Assembly (NCBI GenBank): GCA_900541835.1
Contig: UQLL01000001.1
Location: forward strand, 185,192-249,191
Direction: 5' to 3'
Length of the DNA: 64,000 nt
Source of the DNA: an uncultured Porphyromonadaceae bacterium
Lineage (GTDB): Bacteria > Bacteroidota > Bacteroidia > Bacteroidales > Muribaculaceae
The notes under the pieces are model-generated. The model saw nothing but the letters and a program-made list of their open reading frames with translations, searched no databases and had not been told where the DNA came from. Below are positions 15,734 to 22,793 of the stretch, in pieces. The translations under genes were made by a program, and so were the position numbers. Every line of letters begins with the position of its first letter. Within the stretch, counting starts at the first letter, position 1.

Positions 15734-16888
15734 ATGAACAAACGGATACTGCTCTGCAAGCCCGAGGTTGCGGGCACCGAGCTGAAATACATCAACGAGG
15801 CGCTGGCCGACGACTGGATCACTCCCCTCGGCCCGCACGTCGACCGCTTCGAGGCCGAACTGGAGCAACAACTCTCGACCGACGGACAGCCGGTGCACGT
15901 ATGCGCCCTCAGCGCAGGCACCGCCGCCATCCACATCGGACTGGACCTGCTCGGCGTAAGGCCCGGCGACGAGGTCATATGCTCATCCTTCACCTTCGCC
16001 GCATCCGCCAACCCCATCGTCTACCTCGGCGCCAAGCCAGTGTTCGTGGACTCAGAGCCCTCCACCTGGAACATGAGCCCCGAACTGCTCCGCATGGCCA
16101 TCGAGGACCGCATCACCCATACCGGCCACTCTCCCCGCGCCATCGTCGTGGCCGAGCTATACGGCATGCCCGCAAAGATGGACGAGATCATGGACATCGC
16201 CCGCGAGTACCGCATCCCCGTGCTCGAAGACTCCGCCGAGGCACTCGGCTCCTGCTACAAGGGTCGTCCCTGCGGCACCCTTGCCGACGTCGGCACACTC
16301 TCATTCAACGGCAACAAGATGATCACCACCTCCGGCGGAGGCGCGGTCGTCTGCCATACCGAGGAGATGAAGAAGCGGGCTCTCTTCCTGGCCACCCAGG
16401 CCCGCGAACCGATGCCTTACTACCACCACCGGGTGATCGGCTACAACTACCGGCTGAGCAACATCAGCGCCGCCGTGGGCCTCGGACAGATGGAAATCCT
16501 CGCCCGGCACCTGGACCACCACCGCATGCTCCACGGCCGCTACATGGACCTGCTCCCGTCCATCCCCGGCATCACAGTCTTCAACAACCCCTCCGCCGAC
16601 TTCGACAGCAACTTCTGGCTCACCACCATCATCGTAGCCCCCGACTCCGGTGTCACCGCCGACGAGCTCCGGGTGCACATGGCCTCGCTCAACGTCGAGA
16701 CGCGCCTGCTCTGGAAGCCGCTGCACCTGCAGCCCGTCTTCTCCGAGGCCACCCGGTACGTCGACGGCACTTCCGAACACCTCTTCGCCCAGGGCCTCTG
16801 CCTCCCCTCGGGCCCGTGCGTGAGCATCGAGGAACAGGACTTCATCGCAAGGGCAATCGCCGATTTCGCCGCGTCAAGAAGAAAATAG
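15734..16888 (+). CDS. DegT/DnrJ/EryC1/StrS-family sugar aminotransferase
   Basis: A 384-residue PLP enzyme of the DegT family that aminates nucleotide-linked keto sugars. The PLP Lys is Lys195 in SFNGNKMITTSGGGA. SAGTAAIHIGL (residues 60-70) binds the cofactor phosphate, and PVLEDSAEALGS supplies the pyridine-ring Asp. It begins one base after ugd, implying cotranscription. From the context it probably helps make an amino sugar for an O-antigen or capsule-like glycan; the exact substrate is not readable. No glycosyltransferase cluster, Wzx or Wzy is present in the window. Confidence 0.92.
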   Translation: MNKRILLCKPEVAGTELKYINEALADDWITPLGPHVDRFEAELEQQLSTDGQPVHVCALSAGTAAIHIGLDLLGVRPGDEVICSSFTFAASANPIVYLGAKPVFVDSEPSTWNMSPELLRMAIEDRITHTGHSPRAIVVAELYGMPAKMDEIMDIAREYRIPVLEDSAEALGSCYKGRPCGTLADVGTLSFNGNKMITTSGGGAVVCHTEEMKKRALFLATQAREPMPYYHHRVIGYNYRLSNISAAVGLGQMEILARHLDHHRMLHGRYMDLLPSIPGITVFNNPSADFDSNFWLTTIIVAPDSGVTADELRVHMASLNVETRLLWKPLHLQPVFSEATRYVDGTSEHLFAQGLCLPSGPCVSIEEQDFIARAIADFAASRRK

Positions 16889-16934
16889 CCGAATGGATTG
16901 TTAACAGTCTATAAGCTATAAATACACGCACACA

Positions 16935-17864
16935 ATGCCCCCCGAAACCGACCTGCCGCAGTTCCGTCCCGTCGACGCCGCCGCCATGGAGCAGATACTC
17001 CCCTACCTAAGCCTGAGCAAGAGCCGCAGCTGCGACTTCTCCTACGGCGGACTGCTCATGTGGGTGGAGATGTTCGACTACGAATATGCCATCCATCGCG
17101 ACACCTTATACATAAAGGGGCGTGCGCCCGGCGACGGAGAGCATACGGAACCCACTCCCACCTTCTCCTACCCGCTCGGCACCAGGCCGCTTCAGGAGTC
17201 AGTCGAGGTGCTGCGCCGCTATTGCAATGACAGAGGACTGCAGCTGGAGTTCTCGTCAGTACCCCAAGAGGAGGCCGACGCCCTCATGGCCATCGGAGGA
17301 AAAGAGATGCACGAGCTTCCCTCCTGGGAGGACTACATCTACGACGCCCGGCAGCTCGCCACCCTTGCCGGCAAGAAGATGAGCAAGAAGCGCAACCACC
17401 TCAACAAGTTCCACGACCTCTACCCGGACGGAAATTTCCGCTTCATGATGCCGGAGGATGTGGCCGAGGTGAGACGCGTCATCAGCCGCAAAGTGGAGAT
17501 GGAAGGCGCGCAGACGCCCGAAGCCCGCACGGAACGGCGTCTCGCCGACACGCTCCTCTCCGAGATCGAGAAGGGCAACCCGCACCTGCTCGGAGGCCTG
17601 CTCAGCATCGGCGACAAACTCGTCGCCTACACCATCGGCGATGTCATCGGCGACACACTGCACATACACGTGGAAAAGGCCGAGCGGACCGTAGCCGGAA
17701 GCTTCGAGGCCATCAACAAGCTCTTCGCCGAAGCCGTGTGCGCCCGCTTCCCCGAGATAAGGTACATCAACCGCGAGGACGACGCCGGAGACCCCGGACT
17801 GCGATACGCCAAGCAGACATACCACCCGCTATACCTGCTGAAAAAATACAACATCACTTTCTAA
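16935..17864 (+). CDS. DUF2156 (phosphatidylglycerol lysyltransferase C-terminal-like) protein
   Basis: A 309-residue soluble protein matching the DUF2156 pattern: two tandem GNAT-like halves. Typical landmarks are SCDFSYGGLLMW near residue 32, KKMSKKRNHLNKF near residue 150 and YINREDDAGDPGLRYAKQ near the C-terminus. DUF2156 is the catalytic domain of MprF-type aminoacyl-lipid synthases, but stand-alone soluble versions in Bacteroidetes have no known substrate. It lies 46 bases after the DegT aminotransferase and 13 before the glycosyltransferase gene. Acyl or aminoacyl transfer onto an envelope component is a reasonable inference only. Confidence 0.82.
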   Translation: MPPETDLPQFRPVDAAAMEQILPYLSLSKSRSCDFSYGGLLMWVEMFDYEYAIHRDTLYIKGRAPGDGEHTEPTPTFSYPLGTRPLQESVEVLRRYCNDRGLQLEFSSVPQEEADALMAIGGKEMHELPSWEDYIYDARQLATLAGKKMSKKRNHLNKFHDLYPDGNFRFMMPEDVAEVRRVISRKVEMEGAQTPEARTERRLADTLLSEIEKGNPHLLGGLLSIGDKLVAYTIGDVIGDTLHIHVEKAERTVAGSFEAINKLFAEAVCARFPEIRYINREDDAGDPGLRYAKQTYHPLYLLKKYNITF

Positions 17865-17877
17865 ACCGTTTCACCCA

Positions 17878-18606
17878 ATGACCGACGCGCTTGTCATCAT
17901 TCCCACCTACAACGAGATCGAGAACATCGATAAGATCATCGATGCCGTGCTGGACCTCGGCCCCGACTTCTCCGTGCTCATCATCGACGACAACTCGCCC
18001 GACGGCACCGCCGCAGTGGTGAAACGCAAGATGGCCGACCAGTGGCCCGACCGCCTCTTCCTGGAGGAACGCTCCGGAAAGCTCGGTCTCGGCACTGCAT
18101 ACATCCACGGCTTCAAGTGGGCCCTCGAACGCGGCTACAAGTACATCATGGAGATGGACGCCGACTTCAGCCACAACCCCAAGGATGTGCCCCGCCTGCT
18201 CAAGGCCTGCCGAGAGGAGGGTGCCGACGTGTCCGTCGGTTCCCGCTACATAGGCGGCGTCAACGTGGTCAACTGGCCCATGGGAAGGGTGCTGATGTCC
18301 TTCTACGCCTCCGCTTACGTGCGTATCGTCACCGGCATGAAGCTGCGCGACACCACTGCCGGGTTCGTATGCTACCGCCGGGAAGTCCTCGAGGAAATCG
18401 GACTCGACGCCATACAGTTCAAGGGCTACGCCTTCCAGATAGAGATGAAGTACCGCGCCTTCCGCCGCAAGTTCAAGGTCGTGGAAGTGCCCATAGTGTT
18501 CGTCAACCGCGTAGCCGGCACCAGCAAGATGTCCGGCTCCATCTTCGGCGAGGCAGCCTTCGGCGTCATCAAGCTCCGCCTCCAGGCGTTAAGAAAGAAA
18601 ATCTGA
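17878..18606 (+). CDS. Polyprenol-phosphate mannosyl/glycosyltransferase (GT2, DPM1-like)
   Basis: A 242-residue family-2 glycosyltransferase without the C-terminal membrane helices of DPM1-GtrA fusions. It shows IIPTYNEIENI (residues 8-18), DDNSPDGTAAV, and the metal-binding MEMDADFSHNP (DAD, about residues 95-105), then SRYIGGVNVVNW typical of dolichol/polyprenol-phosphate mannose synthases. It would load a sugar from GDP-mannose or UDP-glucose onto undecaprenyl phosphate as donor for extracytoplasmic glycosylation. Its stop overlaps the dihydroorotase start by one base (TGATG). Confidence 0.92.
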   Translation: MTDALVIIPTYNEIENIDKIIDAVLDLGPDFSVLIIDDNSPDGTAAVVKRKMADQWPDRLFLEERSGKLGLGTAYIHGFKWALERGYKYIMEMDADFSHNPKDVPRLLKACREEGADVSVGSRYIGGVNVVNWPMGRVLMSFYASAYVRIVTGMKLRDTTAGFVCYRREVLEEIGLDAIQFKGYAFQIEMKYRAFRRKFKVVEVPIVFVNRVAGTSKMSGSIFGEAAFGVIKLRLQALRKKI

Positions 18607-19955
18607 TGGCCCGCACACTGCTCCACAACGCCCGCATCATCACAGGCGATAACGACTTCACCGGCTACCTCGTCATCGACGGCGACCGCATAGCCGAAAT
18701 CGGCGAAAGTGACCCGACCGAAGAACTGAAGGCCACCTGCGAGACAGTAGAGGACCTTGGCGGCAAGTGGCTGCTGCCTGGCGTCATCGACGACCAGGTG
18801 CACTTCCGCGACCCGGGTCTCACCCATAAGGGAGACATCGAGACAGAGAGCCGCGCCGCAGTGGCCGGAGGCGTCACCTCCTTCATGGATATGCCCAACA
18901 CCAAGCCCCAGACGGTGACGCTTGAGGCCTGGCAGGACAAGATGCGACGCGCCTCGGACGTCTCCCACGCCAACTACGCCTTCTTCTTCGGCGCCACCAA
19001 CGACAACGCCTCGGAGATTGACAGGCTCGACCCGAAGCAAATTCCGGGGCTGAAGGTCTTCCTCGGCTCCTCCACAGGCAACATGCTCGTTGACAAGGAA
19101 GAGGCACTGGAGCGTATCTTCGCGCTCCCCTGGCTGATAGCCGTGCACAGCGAGGACGAACAGATCATCCGCGCCAACGCCGATGGATTCCGCGAGCGCT
19201 ACGGCGAGAACGTGCCCGTCTCCGCCCATCCCCTCATCCGCAGCAGCCGCGCCTGCTACGAGTGCACCCGTCGTGCCATCGAGCGAGCCAAGAGGCTCGG
19301 AACGCGCCTGCATGTGCTGCATCTTTCAACTGCAGAAGAAGCAAAAATGCTCGGCAACGAACCTTTGCCAGGAAGAAAGATCACCGGCGAAGTCTGCGTG
19401 CATCACCTCTGGTTCACAGACATCGACTACGACCGCCTCGGAGCCAAGATCAAGTGGAACCCGGCAGTAAAACGCGCCACCGACCGCGACGAGCTGCGCC
19501 GTGCCATCGCCGACGGACGCATACAGATCGTGGCCACCGACCATGCACCCCATCTCCCCGAAGAGAAAGTGGGAGGTGCCTTGCAAGCCGCTTCCGGCGG
19601 ACCCGGCGTGGAATATTCACTCCTGGTAATGCTCGAGCTGGCTCTGCAAGGAATTGTATCCCTGCCGCAGGTGGTTCAGCTTATGTGCCAGAACCCGGCC
19701 GTCCTCTTCGGCATCGAAAAGCGAGGATTCATCCGCCCGGGATACAAGGCCGACTTGGTGGTCGTAAACCCTAAGATAGCCACCTTGGCAGGCGAGCACG
19801 TCTATTCCAAGTGCGGCTGGACCCCTTACGAGGGCGTGCGCTTCAGCCACAGCATCGACACGACCTACGTCAACGGCCGAGTGGCATTCCGAAGCGGAGA
19901 GTTCCCCGAAAGAGCCGCGGAGCCGCTTCGGTTCAACCAGTCCGACCGGCGATGA
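18606..19955 (+). CDS. Dihydroorotase
   Basis: A 449-residue amidohydrolase of pyrimidine synthesis (carbamoyl aspartate to dihydroorotate). The start at 18606 (MARTLLHNARIITG) overlaps the upstream stop by one base; longer frames merely read through the glycosyltransferase gene. Metal-site motifs are QVHFRDPG (family HxH appears as H-F-R), the DMPNTKPQT loop and ATDHAPHL. The length fits the class I (PyrC/AllB-like) group, so allantoinase or hydantoinase activity is an alternative. Its placement in an envelope-glycan operon is probably just packing. The next gene starts inside its stop codon. Confidence 0.9.
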   Translation: MARTLLHNARIITGDNDFTGYLVIDGDRIAEIGESDPTEELKATCETVEDLGGKWLLPGVIDDQVHFRDPGLTHKGDIETESRAAVAGGVTSFMDMPNTKPQTVTLEAWQDKMRRASDVSHANYAFFFGATNDNASEIDRLDPKQIPGLKVFLGSSTGNMLVDKEEALERIFALPWLIAVHSEDEQIIRANADGFRERYGENVPVSAHPLIRSSRACYECTRRAIERAKRLGTRLHVLHLSTAEEAKMLGNEPLPGRKITGEVCVHHLWFTDIDYDRLGAKIKWNPAVKRATDRDELRRAIADGRIQIVATDHAPHLPEEKVGGALQAASGGPGVEYSLLVMLELALQGIVSLPQVVQLMCQNPAVLFGIEKRGFIRPGYKADLVVVNPKIATLAGEHVYSKCGWTPYEGVRFSHSIDTTYVNGRVAFRSGEFPERAAEPLRFNQSDRR

Positions 19956-20917
19956 CGACAGGCCCCGTGCTGCACATCTTCAACCCCGAGACCGATTTCG
20001 CCCTCGGCTCGGAAGGCGAGAACTTCACGCCCAAGGCCAATATAGTCGCACTACGACGTCGCCTAGCACTTCTGCCCTCGCTTTGGGCCAAGGATGGTGA
20101 CGCCATTCTCCTGCTCGACCCCCCACAGAATGCCGCCCTCCCGGTGTCAAACGGCAAGGGTATAGACCTGTTGATGCTCAACGAGCTGAGAGGCCGGGAG
20201 TTTGCCGCTGTCCGCCCCTGGGGCTGGAACGCCACCCTGCGTCGCCTGCTGCTCCAGAGCGGTGTAAGCGAAGAGCTACTGCCCACATCCGCTCAACTCG
20301 AAGGCCTTCGCCACATCGCCCACCGACGCACTACCATACCATTTCACGAAGCAGTAGGCACCCCAAAGGAGATGCGACCTCAAGAGATGACGGACGCCGA
20401 GGACATCATGGACTGGGCCGCAAACCATCCGGGCGGCTACCTCAAAGCCCCCTGGAGTTCTTCTGGCAGGGGCGTCCGCAGGGCCCTCTCAGGCGAGAAA
20501 ACGACCCTGCGACGCTGGCTCATCGGCACCCTGCGCCGACAAGGCTCAGTGATGGCAGAGCCAGACTGGCAGCAGTCCTTCGACTTCGCCACCGAGTGGC
20601 TGATGCAAGACGGCACAGCCCGTTTCCTCGGTTATTCACTGTTCGAGGTAGATGCCCACCGCCAGTACCGCGCCAATGCCACCCTTGCGCAGGCCGAAAT
20701 AGAGACACTGCTCCGTTCACACGGCTGGAGCGACAAAGCTGTGTCCCTACAAAAGGCCGCACTGGAGCGCATAATCGCCCCGCACTACTCCGGTCCGCTC
20801 GGCATCGACGCCCTCTTATCCCCTTCCTTCGGCTTCAACCTCTGTGTGGAGATAAACCCGCGCATGACCATGGGCGTTGTCAATTTACTGAAAAACCGTG
20901 AAATCCAACCGATATGA
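19952..20917 (+). CDS. Uncharacterised ATP-grasp-like protein
   Basis: A 321-residue protein with no function I can name. The start at 19952 overlaps the dihydroorotase stop (ATGA). It opens with LHIFNPETDFALGSEGENF. Midway GGYLKAPWSSSGRGVRRA (about residues 152-169) looks like an ATP-grasp Lys plus Gly/Ser-rich loop. The C-terminal CVEINPRMTMGVVN (about 297-310) resembles the ATP-grasp E-x-N-x-R metal-binding strand. Together these suggest a carboxylate-amine ligase type fold. No membrane segment or signal peptide is seen. Its stop overlaps the DUF2520 protein start by 4 bases. The ATP-grasp call is an inference from these two motifs. Confidence 0.6.
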   Translation: MTTGPVLHIFNPETDFALGSEGENFTPKANIVALRRRLALLPSLWAKDGDAILLLDPPQNAALPVSNGKGIDLLMLNELRGREFAAVRPWGWNATLRRLLLQSGVSEELLPTSAQLEGLRHIAHRRTTIPFHEAVGTPKEMRPQEMTDAEDIMDWAANHPGGYLKAPWSSSGRGVRRALSGEKTTLRRWLIGTLRRQGSVMAEPDWQQSFDFATEWLMQDGTARFLGYSLFEVDAHRQYRANATLAQAEIETLLRSHGWSDKAVSLQKAALERIIAPHYSGPLGIDALLSPSFGFNLCVEINPRMTMGVVNLLKNREIQPI

Positions 20918-21654
20918 CTTCTCCCTTCACCATAACCGTCATCGGCACCGGCAACGTCGCCTCCCACCTCGTACCGTGGCTCGAAGGCGCAGGCGCCAAG
21001 GTCAGCCAGGCCAACCCGCATACGCTCGAAGGCCTCCACCCGCAAACAGACATCTGCATCGTCTCGGTCACCGACAGCGCCATTCCCGCCGTGGCCGCAT
21101 CCGCAGACAAGGCTCTCGTCAACCCCGACGCCATCATCGCCCACACCTCCGGCACCACTCCCCTCTCGGCACTCTCAGACCTCTCACACGCCACAGGAGT
21201 CCTTTACCCCATGCAGACCTTCACCAAAGGCCGCAAGCTCGACTACGCCCACATCCCCCTCTTTCACGAAGGATCCGACCCCGAGGCAGCGAAGCGCCTC
21301 GAAGAGCTTGCCGGGGCCATGACAGACCACGCCCGCCACGTGGATTCCGACACCCGCGCACACATCCACCTCGGCGCCGTGTTCGCCTGCAACTACCTCA
21401 ACTACATGATGCTGCTTGCCGAGCGGACCATCGCCCCGCTCGGCCTGGACACCTACCGCCCGCTCATAGAGGAGACCATTGCAAAAGCCCTCGAGATGGG
21501 ACCCCGCGACGCCCAGACGGGTCCCGCACGCCGGGGCGACATCAATACCCTGTGGGCGCACATGCACCTGCTGCAGGCCCACCCCCACACCGGACGCGTA
21601 TACCGCCTCCTCTCCCAACAGATTCTGAACCTTTACAAAGATTGCCAGCCGTGA
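20914..21654 (+). CDS. Rossmann-like / DUF2520 domain protein
   Basis: A 246-residue two-domain protein. The N-terminal Rossmann fold has TVIGTGNVASHL (residues 8-19), a dinucleotide-binding loop. The C-terminal helical DUF2520 domain contains HLGAVFACNYLNYMM near residue 150 and a final ARRGDINTLWAHM. It resembles F420/NADP-dependent oxidoreductases and ProC in architecture, but the substrate is unknown. Length is normal for this family. It overlaps the preceding ATP-grasp-like gene (ATGA) and the following KdsC-like gene (GTGA), so the three are probably translated together. Confidence 0.85.
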   Translation: MTSPFTITVIGTGNVASHLVPWLEGAGAKVSQANPHTLEGLHPQTDICIVSVTDSAIPAVAASADKALVNPDAIIAHTSGTTPLSALSDLSHATGVLYPMQTFTKGRKLDYAHIPLFHEGSDPEAAKRLEELAGAMTDHARHVDSDTRAHIHLGAVFACNYLNYMMLLAERTIAPLGLDTYRPLIEETIAKALEMGPRDAQTGPARRGDINTLWAHMHLLQAHPHTGRVYRLLSQQILNLYKDCQP

Positions 21655-22175
21655 GCTCCATACCATACGACCTGAATAAAATCCGCGCCTTCGCCTTCGA
21701 TGTCGACGGCGTCCTCTCCCCCTCCACCATACCAATGTCGGCCACCGGCGAACCCCTCCGCATGGTCAGCATCAAGGACGGCTACGCGCTGCAGCTCGCC
21801 TCCCGCCTCGGCTACAAGCTCGCCATCTTCACCGGAGGCAACACCGAGGCCGTGCGAGTCCGCTTCGAGGGCCTCGGTATCAAGAACGTATACCTCGGCG
21901 CCGCCGAAAAGCTCCCGCTGCTGAAAGAGTGGATGGCCGCCCAGGGTCTTCAGCCCGAAGAAGTGGCGTACGTTGGCGACGACATCCCCGACCTCCCCTG
22001 CCTGCGCCATGTCGGCCTCCCCTGCGCCCCCGCCGACGCCGCCTCCGAGGCCATAGACGCCGCCCTCTATATCTCGCCCCGCAACGGCGGATACGGCGTA
22101 GGCCGAGACATCGTCGAACAGACCCTCAAGGCCCAGGACAACTGGCTCCGCGACGCCGACGCATTCGGCTGGTGA
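21651..22175 (+). CDS. KdsC-like HAD phosphatase (3-deoxy-D-manno-octulosonate 8-phosphate phosphatase)
   Basis: A 174-residue HAD-superfamily phosphatase starting at GTG 21651, which overlaps the preceding stop (GTGA). No ATG fits as a start before the catalytic motif. The nucleophile motif is AFDVDGVLSPS, the second motif is IFTGGNTE, and the metal-binding VGDDIPDLPCL comes late, the order seen in KdsC-type tetrameric C0 HAD enzymes. KdsC makes Kdo for the lipid A core, which suits the nearby glycan genes. Other sugar-acid phosphates remain possible. Confidence 0.88.
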   Translation: MSSIPYDLNKIRAFAFDVDGVLSPSTIPMSATGEPLRMVSIKDGYALQLASRLGYKLAIFTGGNTEAVRVRFEGLGIKNVYLGAAEKLPLLKEWMAAQGLQPEEVAYVGDDIPDLPCLRHVGLPCAPADAASEAIDAALYISPRNGGYGVGRDIVEQTLKAQDNWLRDADAFGW

Positions 22176-22192
22176 CTTTTAACTCTTACTAT

Positions 22193-22792
22193 ATGAGCAC
22201 CTTCCCGCTTAACGACCTACTTCAGAAATACCATATCCTGCTCGGCAGCAAGTCGCCGCGCCGCAAGGAGCTGCTGACCCAGCTCTGCATACCCTTCGAG
22301 GTGGTGACCATCGACGTCGAGGAATCCTACCCTGACGACATGCCCGCACCCCTCGTGCCACAATACCTCTCCGGGCTAAAGTTCGACGGCTACCGCGACC
22401 GGCTCAAAGCCGACGAGCTGCTTATCACCGCCGACACCATCGTCATCAGCCAGGACAAGATACTCGGCAAGCCGCACAGCGAAGCCGAGGCCGCCGACAT
22501 GCTCGCCGCCCTGGCCAACCGCACCCACGAGGTGATAACCGGCGTCACGTTAGGCACCACCCAGCGACGCATCGGCTTCTCTGCCAGTTCCAAGGTGACC
22601 TTCGGTCCCCTCTCTGCGGAAGAAATCGACTACTACGTCAGCAAGTTCCACCCGCTCGACAAGGCCGGCGCCTACGGTATCCAGGAATGGATAGGCTGCG
22701 TTGCCATCGAGAGCATCCAGGGTAGCTTCTACAACGTCATGGGACTGCCCACCTATCGCCTCTACCGCGAGCTCCGCCGCTTCCGTTTTTAA
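22193..22792 (+). CDS. Maf-like nucleotide pyrophosphatase
   Basis: A 199-residue Maf/YhdE family protein that hydrolyses dTTP/UTP or modified nucleotides. It shows LLGSKSPRRKELL (residues 14-26), the catalytic TADTIV and GKP segments (about 82-95), then HEVITGV and KAGAYGIQEWIG. The start at 22193 (MSTFPLNDLLQ) lies 17 bases after the KdsC-like stop. Last gene of the plus-strand series; its stop is one base from the convergent subtilase stop. Confidence 0.92.
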   Translation: MSTFPLNDLLQKYHILLGSKSPRRKELLTQLCIPFEVVTIDVEESYPDDMPAPLVPQYLSGLKFDGYRDRLKADELLITADTIVISQDKILGKPHSEAEAADMLAALANRTHEVITGVTLGTTQRRIGFSASSKVTFGPLSAEEIDYYVSKFHPLDKAGAYGIQEWIGCVAIESIQGSFYNVMGLPTYRLYRELRRFRF

Positions 22793-22793
22793 G

